Source: Porphyrobacter sp. LM 6 (GTDB lineage Bacteria; Pseudomonadota; Alphaproteobacteria; Sphingomonadales; Sphingomonadaceae). From it: DNA of 64,000 nt. Shown piece by piece: positions 38,311 through 48,340 of the stretch. Where the stretch lies: contig NZ_CP017113.1 in NCBI RefSeq assembly GCF_001720465.1, positions 620,001 to 684,000 of the forward strand, given 5' to 3'. Both the position numbers and the translations under genes were made by a program. The stretch's first letter is position 1, and the number at the start of each line of letters is the position of its first letter. Under the pieces are notes generated by a model. That model was not told the DNA's origin. It ran no database searches and saw only the letters and a program-made list of their open reading frames with translations.

Positions 38311-38574
38311 ATGTCCACGCACACCCCCAACGAACTTCACGATGTGTTCCCGCAGGATGCCGCCGCGCTCCACCGGCTCAAGATCACCAATCCGCACTTC
38401 GCGCGGTTGGCCGATCAGCATCACACGGTGAACCGCGAAATCCACCGGATCGAATGCGAGATCGAGGCCGCCAGCGATGACCGGCTGGAAGCGCTCAAGA
38501 AGGAGCGGCTGCATCTGCTCGATGATATCGCCGCGCTGATCGAGGCCGAGTCCGAAGGCCTCCCCGCGACTTGA
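38311..38574 (+). CDS. YdcH/DUF465 family protein
   Basis: An 87-residue helical protein with the DUF465 pattern: LKITNPHFARLADQHHTVNREIHRIE, then EALKKERLHLLDDIAALIE. These small proteins form two long helices and are widespread without a firm function. It follows the sulfotransferase by 63 bp with its own ribosome site (GGGAGACCCC). Confidence 0.85.
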   Translation: MSTHTPNELHDVFPQDAAALHRLKITNPHFARLADQHHTVNREIHRIECEIEAASDDRLEALKKERLHLLDDIAALIEAESEGLPAT

Positions 38575-38640
38575 ACGAAGGGGTTTGTGCGGGCGGGGCA
38601 ACAGGCGATGCTCCGCCCGCGACCCGTTGATACCTTGCGC

Positions 38641-38823
38641 CTACTCTCCGGATTCTACCGTGCCGTCGATGCGCGGTGCGGCGCGCCGGTCTTCGCCCGA
38701 ACGACGATCCCCCTTGCGCCGGTCAGGGCCTTCGAACGGCAGCTGCTGCTTGCGGCGATCGGTGCTGCGCCGGTCTGATCCGGCGGCGTCCTGCGGGGGA
38801 TTGTCGCTGTGCTTGTCGGCCAT
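38641..38823 (-). CDS. Small highly charged protein with repeated DRR motifs
   Basis: A 60-residue protein, starting ATG 38823 after GAGGTGACG. After an N-terminal polar part it repeats an Asp-Arg-Arg unit: [27 protein letters not shown]. Arg/Asp-rich tracts of this kind occur at termini of diverse cytoplasmic proteins; here it is the whole protein. It may be intrinsically disordered and nucleic-acid or membrane associated. It is divergent from argB. Confidence 0.6.
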   Translation of the reverse strand: MADKHSDNPPQDAAGSDRRSTDRRKQQLPFEGPDRRKGDRRSGEDRRAAPRIDGTVESGE

Positions 38824-38957
38824 CGTCACCTCGTGAGGCGATAAGCCTATCACGGATATCGCAAAACGCCAGTCACCGATCCCGCAATGCAGCAAGCCGC
38901 TTGGCCCCGCGCGGCGAAGCGGCTAGGGCGCGAGGCGAATTGCGGAATGGAACGCCG

Positions 38958-39869
38958 GTGACCGACAAGACCAACCACCCGAAGGCCGAAGCCCCCGATC
39001 TTGCGAAGGCAGAAGTGCTGATCGAGGCGCTGCCCTATTTCCAGCGCTATGCCGGACGAACCTTCGTGGTGAAGTACGGCGGCCACGCGATGGGCGATCC
39101 CGAAGCCGCGCGCGACTTTGCCGAGGATATCGTGCTGCTGAAGGCGGTCGGCATCAACCCGGTGGTGGTCCACGGCGGCGGCCCGCAGATCGGCCAGATG
39201 CTGAGCCGGCTGGGGGTGGAAAGCACCTTCGTTGACGGCCTGCGGGTGACGGACGAGGCGACGGCCAAGGTCGCCGAAATGGTGCTTTCGGGCGCGATCA
39301 ACAAGGAACTGGTCAGCTGGATCGCGGCCGCGGGCGGCAAGGCGATCGGCATTTCGGGCAAGGATGGCGGGCTTGTCACCGCGCGCAAGGTCAGCCGCAC
39401 CACCCGCGATCCCGACAGCAATATCGAACAGGTGGTCGATCTCGGCTTCGTCGGCGAACCGGCTAGCGTCGATACCTCGGTGATCGATACCGCCGTGGCA
39501 GCGGGCATGATCCCGGTGATCGCGCCGATCGCGCCGGGTGCGGACGGGGCGACCTACAACATCAACGCCGATACCATGGCGGGCGCGATTGCAGCGGCCT
39601 TGGGCGCGGCGCGGCTGTTCCTGCTGACCGACGTGCAGGGCGTGCTGGGTGCCGATGGCGAACTGCTCACCGACCTTACCCCCGCCGATATCGCCCGCTT
39701 GCGCGAAGAGGGCGTGATCCGCGGCGGGATGGTGCCCAAGCTCGAAACCTGCGTTGCCGCAGTGCAATCGGGCTGCGAGGCGGCGGTGGTGCTCGACGGG
39801 CGGGTAGGCCACACCATGCTGCTCGAATTCTTCACCGCGCGCGGGGCCGGCACGCTGGTGCGCGCCTGA
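38958..39869 (+). CDS. argB: Acetylglutamate kinase
   Basis: A 303-residue ArgB, phosphorylating N-acetylglutamate in arginine synthesis. Signature [12 protein letters not shown] (N-terminal Lys), [25 protein letters not shown] ([13 protein letters not shown]), [17 protein letters not shown] and LTDVQGVLG, then [10 protein letters not shown]. The start is a GTG at 38958 giving the family length; the open frame reaches further upstream but without similarity. It stands alone on this strand, ahead of a YggT gene. Confidence 0.95.
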   Translation: MTDKTNHPKAEAPDLAKAEVLIEALPYFQRYAGRTFVVKYGGHAMGDPEAARDFAEDIVLLKAVGINPVVVHGGGPQIGQMLSRLGVESTFVDGLRVTDEATAKVAEMVLSGAINKELVSWIAAAGGKAIGISGKDGGLVTARKVSRTTRDPDSNIEQVVDLGFVGEPASVDTSVIDTAVAAGMIPVIAPIAPGADGATYNINADTMAGAIAAALGAARLFLLTDVQGVLGADGELLTDLTPADIARLREEGVIRGGMVPKLETCVAAVQSGCEAAVVLDGRVGHTMLLEFFTARGAGTLVRA

Positions 39870-39973
39870 ACAGGAACCGGGACTGGCGCGAGGCGTATTA
39901 ACAAGCTAATACGCCTTCAAGGGACCACACAGGGCCGCGCCATCCGCGCGCCCAGCATGGGAAACAGATCGCA

Positions 39974-40267
39974 ATGCAAGGACTGGCCGTACTCGTCGAT
40001 ATCCTCGTGATGATCACCAATGTGCTGGTGATGCTGATCATCGTGCAATTCGTGATCGCGCTGTTGTTCACCTTCAACGTGGTGAGCCCCAGCAATGCCT
40101 TTCTGCGGCAGGTGCACGATTCGATTGGCAGCCTGCTCGAACCGGTGCTGCGGCCGATCCGCAACATCATGCCTGCCACGGGTGCGATCGACTTCTCGCC
40201 GCTGGTGCTGATCCTCGGCTTGCAGATCCTGATCCGGGTGCTGATGGGGCTTGGCGGGGTTTATTGA
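39974..40267 (+). CDS. YggT family membrane protein
   Basis: A 97-residue protein of the YggT family with two hydrophobic segments ([21 protein letters not shown] region and [18 protein letters not shown] region) and the conserved PFRRIMP-like block as [20 protein letters not shown] (here [12 protein letters not shown]). Such proteins sit near cell-division or membrane-integrity genes elsewhere. The stop overlaps the folD start (TGATG), so the two are translationally coupled. Confidence 0.88.
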   Translation: MQGLAVLVDILVMITNVLVMLIIVQFVIALLFTFNVVSPSNAFLRQVHDSIGSLLEPVLRPIRNIMPATGAIDFSPLVLILGLQILIRVLMGLGGVY

Positions 40268-41175
40268 TGGCTGACGTCGAGACCGGGGCCGCGATCATCG
40301 ACGGCAAGGCCTTTGCCGAGGGGCTGCGCGCCCGCATCGGCGTGGCTGCGGCGAATTTTGCGCATCAGGCCGGGCGGCGTCCCGGCCTTGCGGTGGTGCT
40401 GGTGGGCGAAGATCCTGCCAGCCAGGTCTATGTCGGCGCCAAGGGCAAGGCCTGCGAGGCCGCCGGAATGGCGAGCTTCGAACACCGCCTGCCTGCCGAT
40501 ACCAGCGAGGCTGCGCTGCTTTCGCTGGTCGAGCGATTGAACCACGATGACGCGGTTGACGGCATTCTGGTGCAGATGCCGCTGCCGGCTGGCCTGGACG
40601 AACAGGCGATCATCGCCGCGATCAACCCTGACAAGGACGTGGACGGGTTCCACGTCATCAACGCTGGTCGGCTGAGTGTCGGCCAAGAGGGCTTTGTCCC
40701 CTGCACGCCGCTGGGCTGCATGATGCTGCTGAAGGACCGGCTGGGCGATCTGTCCGGCCTCGATGCCGTGGTGATCGGGCGGTCGAACATCGTCGGCAAG
40801 CCGATGGCGCAGCTGCTGGTCGATGCGAACGCGACCGTCACCATCGCGCATAGCCGCACCAGGAACCTGCCCGAAATCGTCCGCCGCGCGGATATCGTGA
40901 TCGCTGCCGTGGGCCGTCCGGAGATGGTGCGCGGTGACTGGATCAAGCCGGGCGCGACCGTGATCGATGTCGGCATCAACCGCCTGCCGCCTGCCGATGG
41001 CGCGACCAAGGGCCGGTTGGTGGGCGATGTCGCCTTTGCCGAGGCACGCGCCGTTGCCGGGGCGATCACGCCTGTGCCGGGCGGGGTCGGGCCGATGACG
41101 ATTGCCGTGCTGCTGCGCAACACGCTGGTCGCTGCCCACCATCACGCCGGAATGGACGCGCCGGAGGGGCTGTGA
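40267..41175 (+). CDS. folD: Bifunctional methylenetetrahydrofolate dehydrogenase/cyclohydrolase
   Basis: A 302-residue FolD interconverting methylene- and formyl-THF for purine and formyl-methionine supply. Seen: [19 protein letters not shown] (catalytic Lys), [52 protein letters not shown] (NADP loop) and [17 protein letters not shown] at the end. Length is typical. It is coupled to YggT upstream and to a lipoprotein gene downstream (GTG overlapping the folD stop). Confidence 0.96.
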   Translation: MADVETGAAIIDGKAFAEGLRARIGVAAANFAHQAGRRPGLAVVLVGEDPASQVYVGAKGKACEAAGMASFEHRLPADTSEAALLSLVERLNHDDAVDGILVQMPLPAGLDEQAIIAAINPDKDVDGFHVINAGRLSVGQEGFVPCTPLGCMMLLKDRLGDLSGLDAVVIGRSNIVGKPMAQLLVDANATVTIAHSRTRNLPEIVRRADIVIAAVGRPEMVRGDWIKPGATVIDVGINRLPPADGATKGRLVGDVAFAEARAVAGAITPVPGGVGPMTIAVLLRNTLVAAHHHAGMDAPEGL

Positions 41176-41936
41176 GGCACGCCCTCGGCCTTCTCGCGCT
41201 GGGAGCGGCGGCACTCGCTCTTTCTGCCTGTGCCGGTCAGCGCGCGCCGGGGCCGCCGCCTGCGGTTATCAAGCGCGCGCTCGCCAATGCGCCAGGGGCC
41301 GCGCAGCCGAGCACCATTGTCGCCGCCGAACTCGCCTTTGCCCGCGCCGCGCGCGAGCGGGGGCAGTGGACCGCATTCCGGCTGTTCGCCGCACCCGGCG
41401 CGCTGCTCCACGGACAGAACGGCCCGTTTGCGATCGAGCCGTGGCTCGCCACCCAGATCGATCCGCCCAAGGCCGTGCAGTGGGAGCCGCGCGCGGTGGT
41501 GATCAGTTGCGACGGCGCATTGGCGATGAGCCAAGGCCGCTTCGAGGATTCCGACGGCACGGTGGGCAACTTCATCACCGTGTGGGAACGCCAGCCGGAC
41601 GGCGGATATCGCTACATCTTCGATGCCGGCGGTCCCGATGTGCCGCAGCCCCCGCCGCGAAAGCCGGTCGAGGATGGCAACATCGTTGTGACCGCGCTCG
41701 ATGCGGTCAAGGGCATGATCGCCTCGTGCCCGCGCGGGGGCGCATCGATCCCGCCGCCCCCTGCGATACCGGTGGGCGAGGACGGCAAGACCGATGCCCG
41801 CCTGTCGCGCGATGGCACGCTGCGCTGGCGCTGGGAGCACCGCGCCGATGGCACCCGCTATGCTGCGGCCGAGTATTTCTACGAGGGCCGCTGGCTCACC
41901 GCCATCGAACAAAGCCTTGCGCCGACCGCCGATTGA
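41172..41936 (+). CDS. Putative lipoprotein with NTF2-like domain
   Basis: A 254-residue protein starting with GTG overlapping the folD stop. The lipobox LSAC (about residue 16-19) follows a short hydrophobic signal, so it is probably anchored in the membrane by lipid. The mature part has an opening helix ([19 protein letters not shown]), then strands such as [21 protein letters not shown] and [21 protein letters not shown], a layout like SnoaL/NTF2 cones. A second half ([20 protein letters not shown]) is not recognised. Function unknown. Confidence 0.75.
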   Translation: MRHALGLLALGAAALALSACAGQRAPGPPPAVIKRALANAPGAAQPSTIVAAELAFARAARERGQWTAFRLFAAPGALLHGQNGPFAIEPWLATQIDPPKAVQWEPRAVVISCDGALAMSQGRFEDSDGTVGNFITVWERQPDGGYRYIFDAGGPDVPQPPPRKPVEDGNIVVTALDAVKGMIASCPRGGASIPPPPAIPVGEDGKTDARLSRDGTLRWRWEHRADGTRYAAAEYFYEGRWLTAIEQSLAPTAD

Positions 41937-41970
41937 TGGTCAGGGGCGCTGACCTCCGGCTGGGCGTAAC

Positions 41971-42600
41971 ATGGTGCTGACCGAACTCTTCCTTTCCGCC
42001 TTTGTCACCCTGTTCGTGGTGATCGACCCGCCCGGGTGCGCGCCGATCTATGCCGGGCTGACCAAGGGCGCGAGCGCCGCGCAGGCGCGCAGCATGGCGC
42101 TGCGGGCGACGATGATCGCTTCGGTCATCCTCCTGATCTTCGCGCTGTTCGGCCAGCAATTGCTCGGCGCGCTGCATATCGAGTTGAACTCGTTCCGCAT
42201 CGCGGGCGGGCTGATGCTTTTCGCAATCGCCTTCGACATGGTGTTCGAAAAGCGCACCCAGCGCCGCGAAAGCCGCGCCGACAAGATCGCCGCCACGCCC
42301 GAGATCGAGGATGTCTCGGTGTTCCCGATGGCGATGCCGATGCTCGCCGGGCCGGGCGCGATCGCGGCGATCATGCTGCTGATGAACGAGGCTGACGGCT
42401 GGTCGGAAAAGAGCCAGGTGCTCGGCGCGCTGGCCGCGGTGCTGGCGATTACCGCGGCTGCGCTGGTCGCTGCCGGGCCGCTGATCCGGCTGCTCGGCGA
42501 CAAGGTCGAGGCGGTGATTACCCGCGTCCTCGGGGTGCTGCTGGCCGCGCTCGCCGCGCAATATGTGATCGACGGGCTGAAGGGCAGCTTCGGCCTCTGA
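41971..42600 (+). CDS. MarC family membrane protein
   Basis: A 209-residue membrane protein with six hydrophobic segments. It opens with FLSAFVTLFVVIDPPGCAPIYAGL and has the MarC motifs FRIAGGLMLFAIAFDMV and VFPMAMPMLAGPGAIAAIMLL. MarC was once linked to multiple antibiotic resistance, but that role is disputed; transport function is unproven. The gene follows the lipoprotein by 35 bp. Confidence 0.9.
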   Translation: MVLTELFLSAFVTLFVVIDPPGCAPIYAGLTKGASAAQARSMALRATMIASVILLIFALFGQQLLGALHIELNSFRIAGGLMLFAIAFDMVFEKRTQRRESRADKIAATPEIEDVSVFPMAMPMLAGPGAIAAIMLLMNEADGWSEKSQVLGALAAVLAITAAALVAAGPLIRLLGDKVEAVITRVLGVLLAALAAQYVIDGLKGSFGL

Positions 42601-42659
42601 GCAGGATCAAGTGGGCGCGCGATCTGCGCACCCACCTGCTAGTTACCCCAGAGAATCCG

Positions 42660-45600
42660 TTACCCCGCGTCCCCGTCGGCATGGCCGCGTCCGGCGTCGG
42701 TCGCCGCGTCCGAACCGCCCGCGCCCTTGCCGCCGTGGGCTTCCCACCAATAGGGCGCACGCTTGGCATCGCCGGTGCCGACTTCGTTCATGGTCTTGGC
42801 ATCATACAGCCGCCCGCCGAGCATCACCTGATCGATGTTGTCCGAATTGGCGATGTCCTTGGAAGGATCGGCCGAGAGGATCACGAGATCGGCGAGCTTG
42901 CCGGCCTCGATGCTGCCGATGTCCTTGGCCATGCCGAGCGACTGCGCGGGAACGATGGTGCCCGCCTTCAGCGCCTCGACCGGGCTCATCCCGCCGCGCG
43001 CGAAGCTCCACAGTTCCCAATGCGCGCCAACGCCGGCCTGCTGGCCGTGGGCGCCAATGCTGACCTTCACCCCGCGCTGGGCGAGCTTCCTTGCCTCGCG
43101 CGCGTTGTTGTCATCGACGAAGGCCCAATCGGGCGCCTTCACGCGGCGGCCGGTATCGGCGAGCAGCACCTTGGGCGGGGTGTGCACCATCAGCGGGTTT
43201 TCCCAGACGTTGGTCGCCTGCCGCCAATAGGGATCGCCCGCAAGGCCGCCATAGGTGACCACCAGCGTGGGCGTGTAGTTGGTGTTCGACTGGCCGTAGA
43301 ACTGCAGCACGTCCTCGTAGAACACATCGACCGGGATGTTGTGCTCGAGCGTCGAGTTGCCGTCGGCGGCGATGTTCATGTCCATCCCGAACAGCGATCC
43401 GCCCTCGGCGACGACCAGCATGTTCTCGGCCGCCGCAGCGCGCACGACCATCTGGCGCTGTTCGCGGCGCGGCTGGTTGTAGTTCTTGACCGAGATACCG
43501 CCCTGCGCCTTGATCCGGCGCACGTGGGCGAGCGCATCTTCGTAGCTGTCGATCCGCGCATACACATCGGGGGCCTTGGCGCCGTAGATGATCTCGCCGG
43601 TCGAGAAGATGCGCGGGCCAATCGTCAGCCCCGCGCGCTGGCGTTCCGCCGCCGCAAAGACAGTGCTGGCTTGCGAGGACGGGTTGTGGATCGTCGTCAC
43701 CCCCATCGCGAGGTCCTGCAACAGCGACCAGTTCTGCTGCGGGATCAGATCGCCGATGCCATAGGCGCCGTGGGCGTGGGCATCGACAAGGCCGGGCATG
43801 ATGGTCTTGCCGCTGGCGTCGATGAAGCGGGTGCCCTCGGCAAACTTGATCCGCACGGTGGTCGCATCATGGACCCCGGTGATCCGGTCGCCTTCGATCA
43901 CGATCAGGCCGTTTTCGATCACGCCCGCATCGTCGGCAGCGAGGCCTGCGCGCATGGTCAGCACCCGCGCACCGGTGATGACGGTGGTGCCGGACGGCTT
44001 GGCCTTCGAAGCGGTCACGCCCAGCGGAATGCCGGTGGTGGGCGGGGTATAGGCAGCGGTCTTGTCGCCATCGGCCTTGGGCGCATTGGCGAAGAACTGG
44101 CTGACATTCGCGCTCTGGAGCGACGGGCCGATCGACCAGAACAGCGTCTCGCCGCCGCGCGCCCAGCCGAGGTAATCCGCCCCGCCGGTGCTGACCTTGG
44201 TGACGGGCAGCGATCCGCCCTTCTCGCTCACGTCGACCGGCTTACCGCCGGGGACCAGCGGCATGGCGAAGACTTCGTAGTTCTGGCGGAAGGCGATGGT
44301 GCGGCCATCGGGCGACACGCGCAGATCGTTCGCCAGATCGCCCTTGGCGTGGACGCGCTTGGCCTCGCCATTGAGGTCGGTCGAGATCAGCGCCAGCCCG
44401 CCACCTTCGCGGCCGAGCATGAACAGGCGGTCATTCGCCGCACCCCATTGGGGGTTTGCCCCGTTGCGGGTGACGAGCTGCGGGGTTCCGCCGCTCACCG
44501 GCATCACATAGAGCCCCGGGCTTTCCGAAAACTCGGGCGAGGTGAGATAGCCGCCCTCGCGCTTTTCGAAGGCGATCATGGTGCCATCGGGCGAGAAGAC
44601 GATATTGCCGAAATGCCCCGGTCCGGTCAGCACGCGGCGGTTCTGGCCGTTGGCGTCGGCGATGACGATTTCGCCGAGCTTGTCGTCGCTCCAGCGGACA
44701 TAGGCGAGGGCGTTGCCATCGCGGCTGAAGGCCGGGAAGGCTTCGATCACATCGGCGCTGTCGCCCGTCAGCGGGCGCGGCAGATCCTTGCCCTTGGCCG
44801 ACTTCACGTGAAGGCGCCCGAGCGTTTCGAACACCACGCGGCTGCCATCGGGGCTGAGCGTGGCAAAGCGCGGCATGGTGGTGGTGAACGTCTCCGGCGC
44901 GACATCGATCACCGGATGCGGCGCATCGGCCACCCCGCGCGTGTCGTTCACCTTGAACGGGATCACCGCATGGCCCGAACCATCGCGGTTCACGCGGTTG
45001 AGCTTCCCGCCCGCCCAGAACACGAGTGCACTGCTATCGGGGAGCCAGTCGATATTGGGATAGACCCCGGTGACCGCCCAGGTCTCCTGCACATCGAGAT
45101 CGAGCTTGCCGTAAATCATCCGCTCGCGGCCCGAAGCGAGGTCTTTCACCCACAGCTGCGAGGCGTCCTTGTCGCGGCGGACGAAGGCGAGTTCGTTGCC
45201 ATCGGGCGAGGGCGCGGGGCGCACCGCGCCGCCATAGCCGCTGACCGCAGTGGTGACATCGCCGGTCGCCAGATCCTTGCGCTCGATCGCGAAGATGCCG
45301 CTCTGCGAATCCTGCGCGTATTCGAAGGCGTTCCCCGGCGTGGTGTTGCGGGTGTAATAGATCGCGCTGCCATCGGGCGCGAAGATCGGCTCGCCCAGTT
45401 CCTTCTGGAGCCGTTCGTTGGCGCGCTCGACCACCTGCACCCCGCCGCCGCCGCTGACGTGGTAGAGCCAGATTTCGCCCGTGCCCGCGCTGCGTTCGGT
45501 GGTGAAGTGCTTCTTGGCGGCAATGTATTGCCCGTCGGGCGACCATGACGGCTGGTTGAGGAGACGGAAGTCTTCCTTGGTCACCTGCCGCTTGTCCGAG

Positions 45601-45980
45601 CCGTCGGCGTTCATCACCCAGATATTGTCCCCGCCGCCGCGGTCCGAGGTGAAGGCGATGCGCTTGCCATCGGGCGAGAAGCGCGGTTGCACATCCCACG
45701 AAAGGCCTTCGGAAATGCGCTTGGGCGTGCCGCCAGCGATGGGCAGGGTGTAGATATCGCCGAGCAGGGTGAAGGCGATGGTCTGCCCGTCGGGCGCGAC
45801 ATCGACATCCATCCACGTTCCTTCATTGGTGCTGATCGGCACCTGCTTGATCACCGCCCCCTTGGGCGCTTCGACGCTCCACTTTTCTTCGGCCTTGGTA
45901 TCCTTCTTGGCGGGTGCGGCGGCGAGCGGTGTGGCAATAAAGGCAGCGCCTGCAAGCAGGGCGGCGGCGAAATGGCGCAT
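42660..45980 (-). CDS. Secreted TolB-like propeller/amidohydrolase protein (1106 aa)
   Basis: A very long protein with a signal peptide (FAAALLAGAAFIATPLAAA), then many PD40/TolB-type beta-propeller repeats seen as SPDGKRIAFTSDRGGGDNIWV, SPDGQYIAAKK, PDGSAIYYTRN, SPDGNELAFVRRD and SPDGTMIAFEK, running to ~residue 650. The last third is an amidohydrolase: GARVLTMRAGLA, MPGLVDAHAHGAYG (HxH metal motif), TLEHNIPVD, GAHGQQAGVGAHWEL and a closing KLADLVILSAD. Related proteins couple propeller and imidazolonepropionase-like hydrolase domains; a periplasmic peptide- or amide-hydrolysing role is likely. ATG 45980 is chosen at the signal. Confidence 0.88.
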   Translation of the reverse strand: MRHFAAALLAGAAFIATPLAAAPAKKDTKAEEKWSVEAPKGAVIKQVPISTNEGTWMDVDVAPDGQTIAFTLLGDIYTLPIAGGTPKRISEGLSWDVQPRFSPDGKRIAFTSDRGGGDNIWVMNADGSDKRQVTKEDFRLLNQPSWSPDGQYIAAKKHFTTERSAGTGEIWLYHVSGGGGVQVVERANERLQKELGEPIFAPDGSAIYYTRNTTPGNAFEYAQDSQSGIFAIERKDLATGDVTTAVSGYGGAVRPAPSPDGNELAFVRRDKDASQLWVKDLASGRERMIYGKLDLDVQETWAVTGVYPNIDWLPDSSALVFWAGGKLNRVNRDGSGHAVIPFKVNDTRGVADAPHPVIDVAPETFTTTMPRFATLSPDGSRVVFETLGRLHVKSAKGKDLPRPLTGDSADVIEAFPAFSRDGNALAYVRWSDDKLGEIVIADANGQNRRVLTGPGHFGNIVFSPDGTMIAFEKREGGYLTSPEFSESPGLYVMPVSGGTPQLVTRNGANPQWGAANDRLFMLGREGGGLALISTDLNGEAKRVHAKGDLANDLRVSPDGRTIAFRQNYEVFAMPLVPGGKPVDVSEKGGSLPVTKVSTGGADYLGWARGGETLFWSIGPSLQSANVSQFFANAPKADGDKTAAYTPPTTGIPLGVTASKAKPSGTTVITGARVLTMRAGLAADDAGVIENGLIVIEGDRITGVHDATTVRIKFAEGTRFIDASGKTIMPGLVDAHAHGAYGIGDLIPQQNWSLLQDLAMGVTTIHNPSSQASTVFAAAERQRAGLTIGPRIFSTGEIIYGAKAPDVYARIDSYEDALAHVRRIKAQGGISVKNYNQPRREQRQMVVRAAAAENMLVVAEGGSLFGMDMNIAADGNSTLEHNIPVDVFYEDVLQFYGQSNTNYTPTLVVTYGGLAGDPYWRQATNVWENPLMVHTPPKVLLADTGRRVKAPDWAFVDDNNAREARKLAQRGVKVSIGAHGQQAGVGAHWELWSFARGGMSPVEALKAGTIVPAQSLGMAKDIGSIEAGKLADLVILSADPSKDIANSDNIDQVMLGGRLYDAKTMNEVGTGDAKRAPYWWEAHGGKGAGGSDAATDAGRGHADGDAG

Positions 45981-46086
45981 GGATTGAGTCTCCCTCTGTC
46001 GGCGCGGGAGACTAGCGGGGCGCAAGGATATTGCTAGGGGCGGTAATGTCGTTGGTCGATTACAGACAGCGGCTCAAGGGGCTTCA

Positions 46087-47052
46087 ATGATGCTGCAACG
46101 GATCACCAACAATTTCGCCGCGCTGACGCTGGGAGGCGTGGCGCTGGCGTGGTTCTTTCCGCCCGCCTTCACCTGGATGACCGACGGGAGCATCACCTTT
46201 GCCGGCCAGCCGCTTCTGAGCCTCGCGCTGGGCGTGATCATGCTGGCGATGGGGCTGACGCTGACCTTCGAGGATTATCGCGGGCTGACCAAGATGCCGC
46301 GCGCCTTCGTGGCTGGGGTCGCGCTGCAATATACGGTCATGCCGCTCTCGGGCTTTGCCGTGGCGAAGCTGCTGGGGTTGGAGCCGGGGCTGGCGGTGGG
46401 CCTGATCCTCGTCGCATGCTGCCCGGGCGGCACCGCATCGAACATCGTCACCTTTATCGCGCGCGGGAATGTCGCGCTGTCGGTGGCGATGACGATGGCC
46501 TCGACGCTGGCTGCCGTCGTGCTGACCCCGCTGCTGACCGGGTGGCTGGCGGGGGCTTACGTTGAGATCGACCGGCTGAACCTGCTCGTCCAGATGGTCG
46601 GCGTGGTGCTGGTGCCGGTGGTGGCGGGGACGCTGCTCAACCGACTGTTCCCGCGCGCGGCAGGAGCGGTGAGCGCGGTGCTGCCGCTCGTCGCGATCGT
46701 GCTGGTGGTGCTGATCGTGGGCGGGATCGTCGGCGGATCGAAGGCGCAGATCATGGAGCACGCGGGCGTGCTGCTGCTGGCGACCTTCCTGCTCCATTCA
46801 CTGGGCTTCGGGCTGGGCTATGCTCTCTCGCGGGCGCTGGGGCTGGGGGAGATCGAGGCGCGGACCATTTCAATCGAGGTGGGGATGCAGAATTCGGGCC
46901 TCGGCTCGGGCCTCGCCAAGACCCCCGCCTTCGCCGCGCAATTCGCCAGCGTCCAGCAAGCCGCCCTCACCCCGGTTCCGGCGGCGATCTCGGCGGTGTG
47001 GCACGTGCTGATCGGGAGCCTGCTGGCGGGGTGGTGGCGGCGGAAAGGCTAG
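46087..47052 (+). CDS. Bile acid:sodium symporter (SBF) family protein
   Basis: A 321-residue membrane protein with about ten hydrophobic segments. Family features are LALGVIMLAMGLTLTFEDY, VILVACCPGGTASNIVTFIARGNVALSVAMT (the Na+-site region, parts quoted) and TISIEVGMQNSGLGSGLA. SBF members import organic acids, steroids or bile-acid-like anions with sodium. It is convergent with the acyl-CoA dehydrogenase, 1 bp between stops. Substrate unknown. Confidence 0.88.
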   Translation: MMLQRITNNFAALTLGGVALAWFFPPAFTWMTDGSITFAGQPLLSLALGVIMLAMGLTLTFEDYRGLTKMPRAFVAGVALQYTVMPLSGFAVAKLLGLEPGLAVGLILVACCPGGTASNIVTFIARGNVALSVAMTMASTLAAVVLTPLLTGWLAGAYVEIDRLNLLVQMVGVVLVPVVAGTLLNRLFPRAAGAVSAVLPLVAIVLVVLIVGGIVGGSKAQIMEHAGVLLLATFLLHSLGFGLGYALSRALGLGEIEARTISIEVGMQNSGLGSGLAKTPAFAAQFASVQQAALTPVPAAISAVWHVLIGSLLAGWWRRKG

Positions 47053-47053
47053 C

Positions 47054-48340
47054 TCACCCGTACATCCCCCGCTTCGGCCCCAAGTACCCGAACAGGTACG
47101 CACCCACCTTGCGCATCTGGATCTCCTCCGACCCTTCGGTGATCCGGTAGCGGCGGTGGTGGCGGTAGATGTGCTCGAAGGGCTTGTGGCGCGAATAGCC
47201 GATGCCGCCGTGGACCTGCATCGCGCGGTCCGCCGCCTCGCACACCAGCCGGTTCGCCCAGTAATTGCACATCGAGACCTTGTCCGAGATCGTCCGCTCG
47301 ATCTCTTCGTGGGGCATGTTGTCCATCTCCCACGCGGTCTTGAAGATGAGGAGCCGCAGCATTTCGGCCTGCGTCGCCAGCTCCACCAGCGGGAACTGGA
47401 TCGCCTGATTGCGCGCCAGCTCCTCACCGAAGGGCTTGCGTTCCCGCGCGTATTTCACGCTCTCGTCGATGCAATAGAGCGCCGCGCCGCAGGAGCTGGC
47501 CGCCTGACGGATGCGGTTCTGGTGGACGAAGCTCTGCGCCAGCGCGAGGCCGCGACCTTCCACGCCGAGGATTGCGCTATCGGGCACCCAGACGTTGGTG
47601 ACGCTGAGGCGCGGGTGATCGGTGGGCATGTTGAAGGTCCACATCCACTCCTCGATCTTCAGGCCCTCGGTGGGGTTGGGGACGAGGAAGCAGGTGATGC
47701 CGCTCGCATCCCCCGCCTTGCCCGACGTGCGCGCGAACATCGCGCAGTGGGTGGCGACGTGCATCCCGGTGATCCACATTTTCTCGCCATCGATCCGCCA
47801 GCCGTCCACGCCGTCACGGGTCTCGCGCACCGCGACCGTTTCCATGTGGGTGGCGTCGGAGCCGTGGTGCGGCTCGGTCAGCCCGAACGCGACGCGGCGG
47901 GTGCGTTCAAACCCGCCGAGGATGAATTCCTGCTTCTGTTCCTCGGTGCCCCACTGGTCGAACATGGCGACAAAGGGGAAGTTGCCGACGATCGAGTGCT
48001 CGTTCTGGAGATCATTGTGCAGCCCGAGGCCCTTCCTCGCGAAGTGCTCGCGGATGACCGCCATCCAGAGGTTGCTGCCGTCCTTGCCGCCGTAGCGTTT
48101 GGGGGCAGAGAAGCGCCAATGGCCCGCCTTGTCAGAGCGGCGGGTGGCTTCCTTGAGCAGTTCTTCCCACTCGTGTCGGGGTAGGCCACCCCCCTCGAAA
48201 TCCGTCCGCGCATATTCGCGGCGGTGGTCGAAGAAGCGGATATTGTCGTCCTGCTGCTCCAGAGGCTTGATCTCGGCGGCGATGAAGGCGTCGAGTTCGT
48301 CGAGATAGGCTTGCAGGTCGGCGGGGATGGCGAAGTCCAT
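47054..48340 (-). CDS. Acyl-CoA dehydrogenase family protein (LvaC/ACAD11-like)
   Basis: A 428-residue acyl-CoA dehydrogenase, longer than the ~385 of short-chain enzymes and in the ACAD10/11-like class. It has RVAFGLTEPHHGSDATHMET, GWRIDGEKMWITGMHVATH, the GRGLALAQSFVHQNRIRQAASSCGAA helix, the ERKPFGEELARNQAIQFPL region and the closing QVHGGIGYSRHKPFEHIYRHHRRYRITEGSEEIQ. Its start overlaps the kinase stop (TAATG), the tightest coupling in the operon. The kinase partner, described next, is what points to 4-hydroxyacyl substrates. Confidence 0.87.
   Translation of the reverse strand: MDFAIPADLQAYLDELDAFIAAEIKPLEQQDDNIRFFDHRREYARTDFEGGGLPRHEWEELLKEATRRSDKAGHWRFSAPKRYGGKDGSNLWMAVIREHFARKGLGLHNDLQNEHSIVGNFPFVAMFDQWGTEEQKQEFILGGFERTRRVAFGLTEPHHGSDATHMETVAVRETRDGVDGWRIDGEKMWITGMHVATHCAMFARTSGKAGDASGITCFLVPNPTEGLKIEEWMWTFNMPTDHPRLSVTNVWVPDSAILGVEGRGLALAQSFVHQNRIRQAASSCGAALYCIDESVKYARERKPFGEELARNQAIQFPLVELATQAEMLRLLIFKTAWEMDNMPHEEIERTISDKVSMCNYWANRLVCEAADRAMQVHGGIGYSRHKPFEHIYRHHRRYRITEGSEEIQMRKVGAYLFGYLGPKRGMYG

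Noticed and set aside
44802..44813. CTTCACGTGAAG palindrome, parS-like core
   Set aside because: Lacks the outer parS bases and lies inside the amidohydrolase coding region; probably chance.
42681..45548. 955-residue open frame opposite the propeller-amidohydrolase
   Set aside because: Shadow of a repetitive gene; its repeat structure mirrors the propeller codons.
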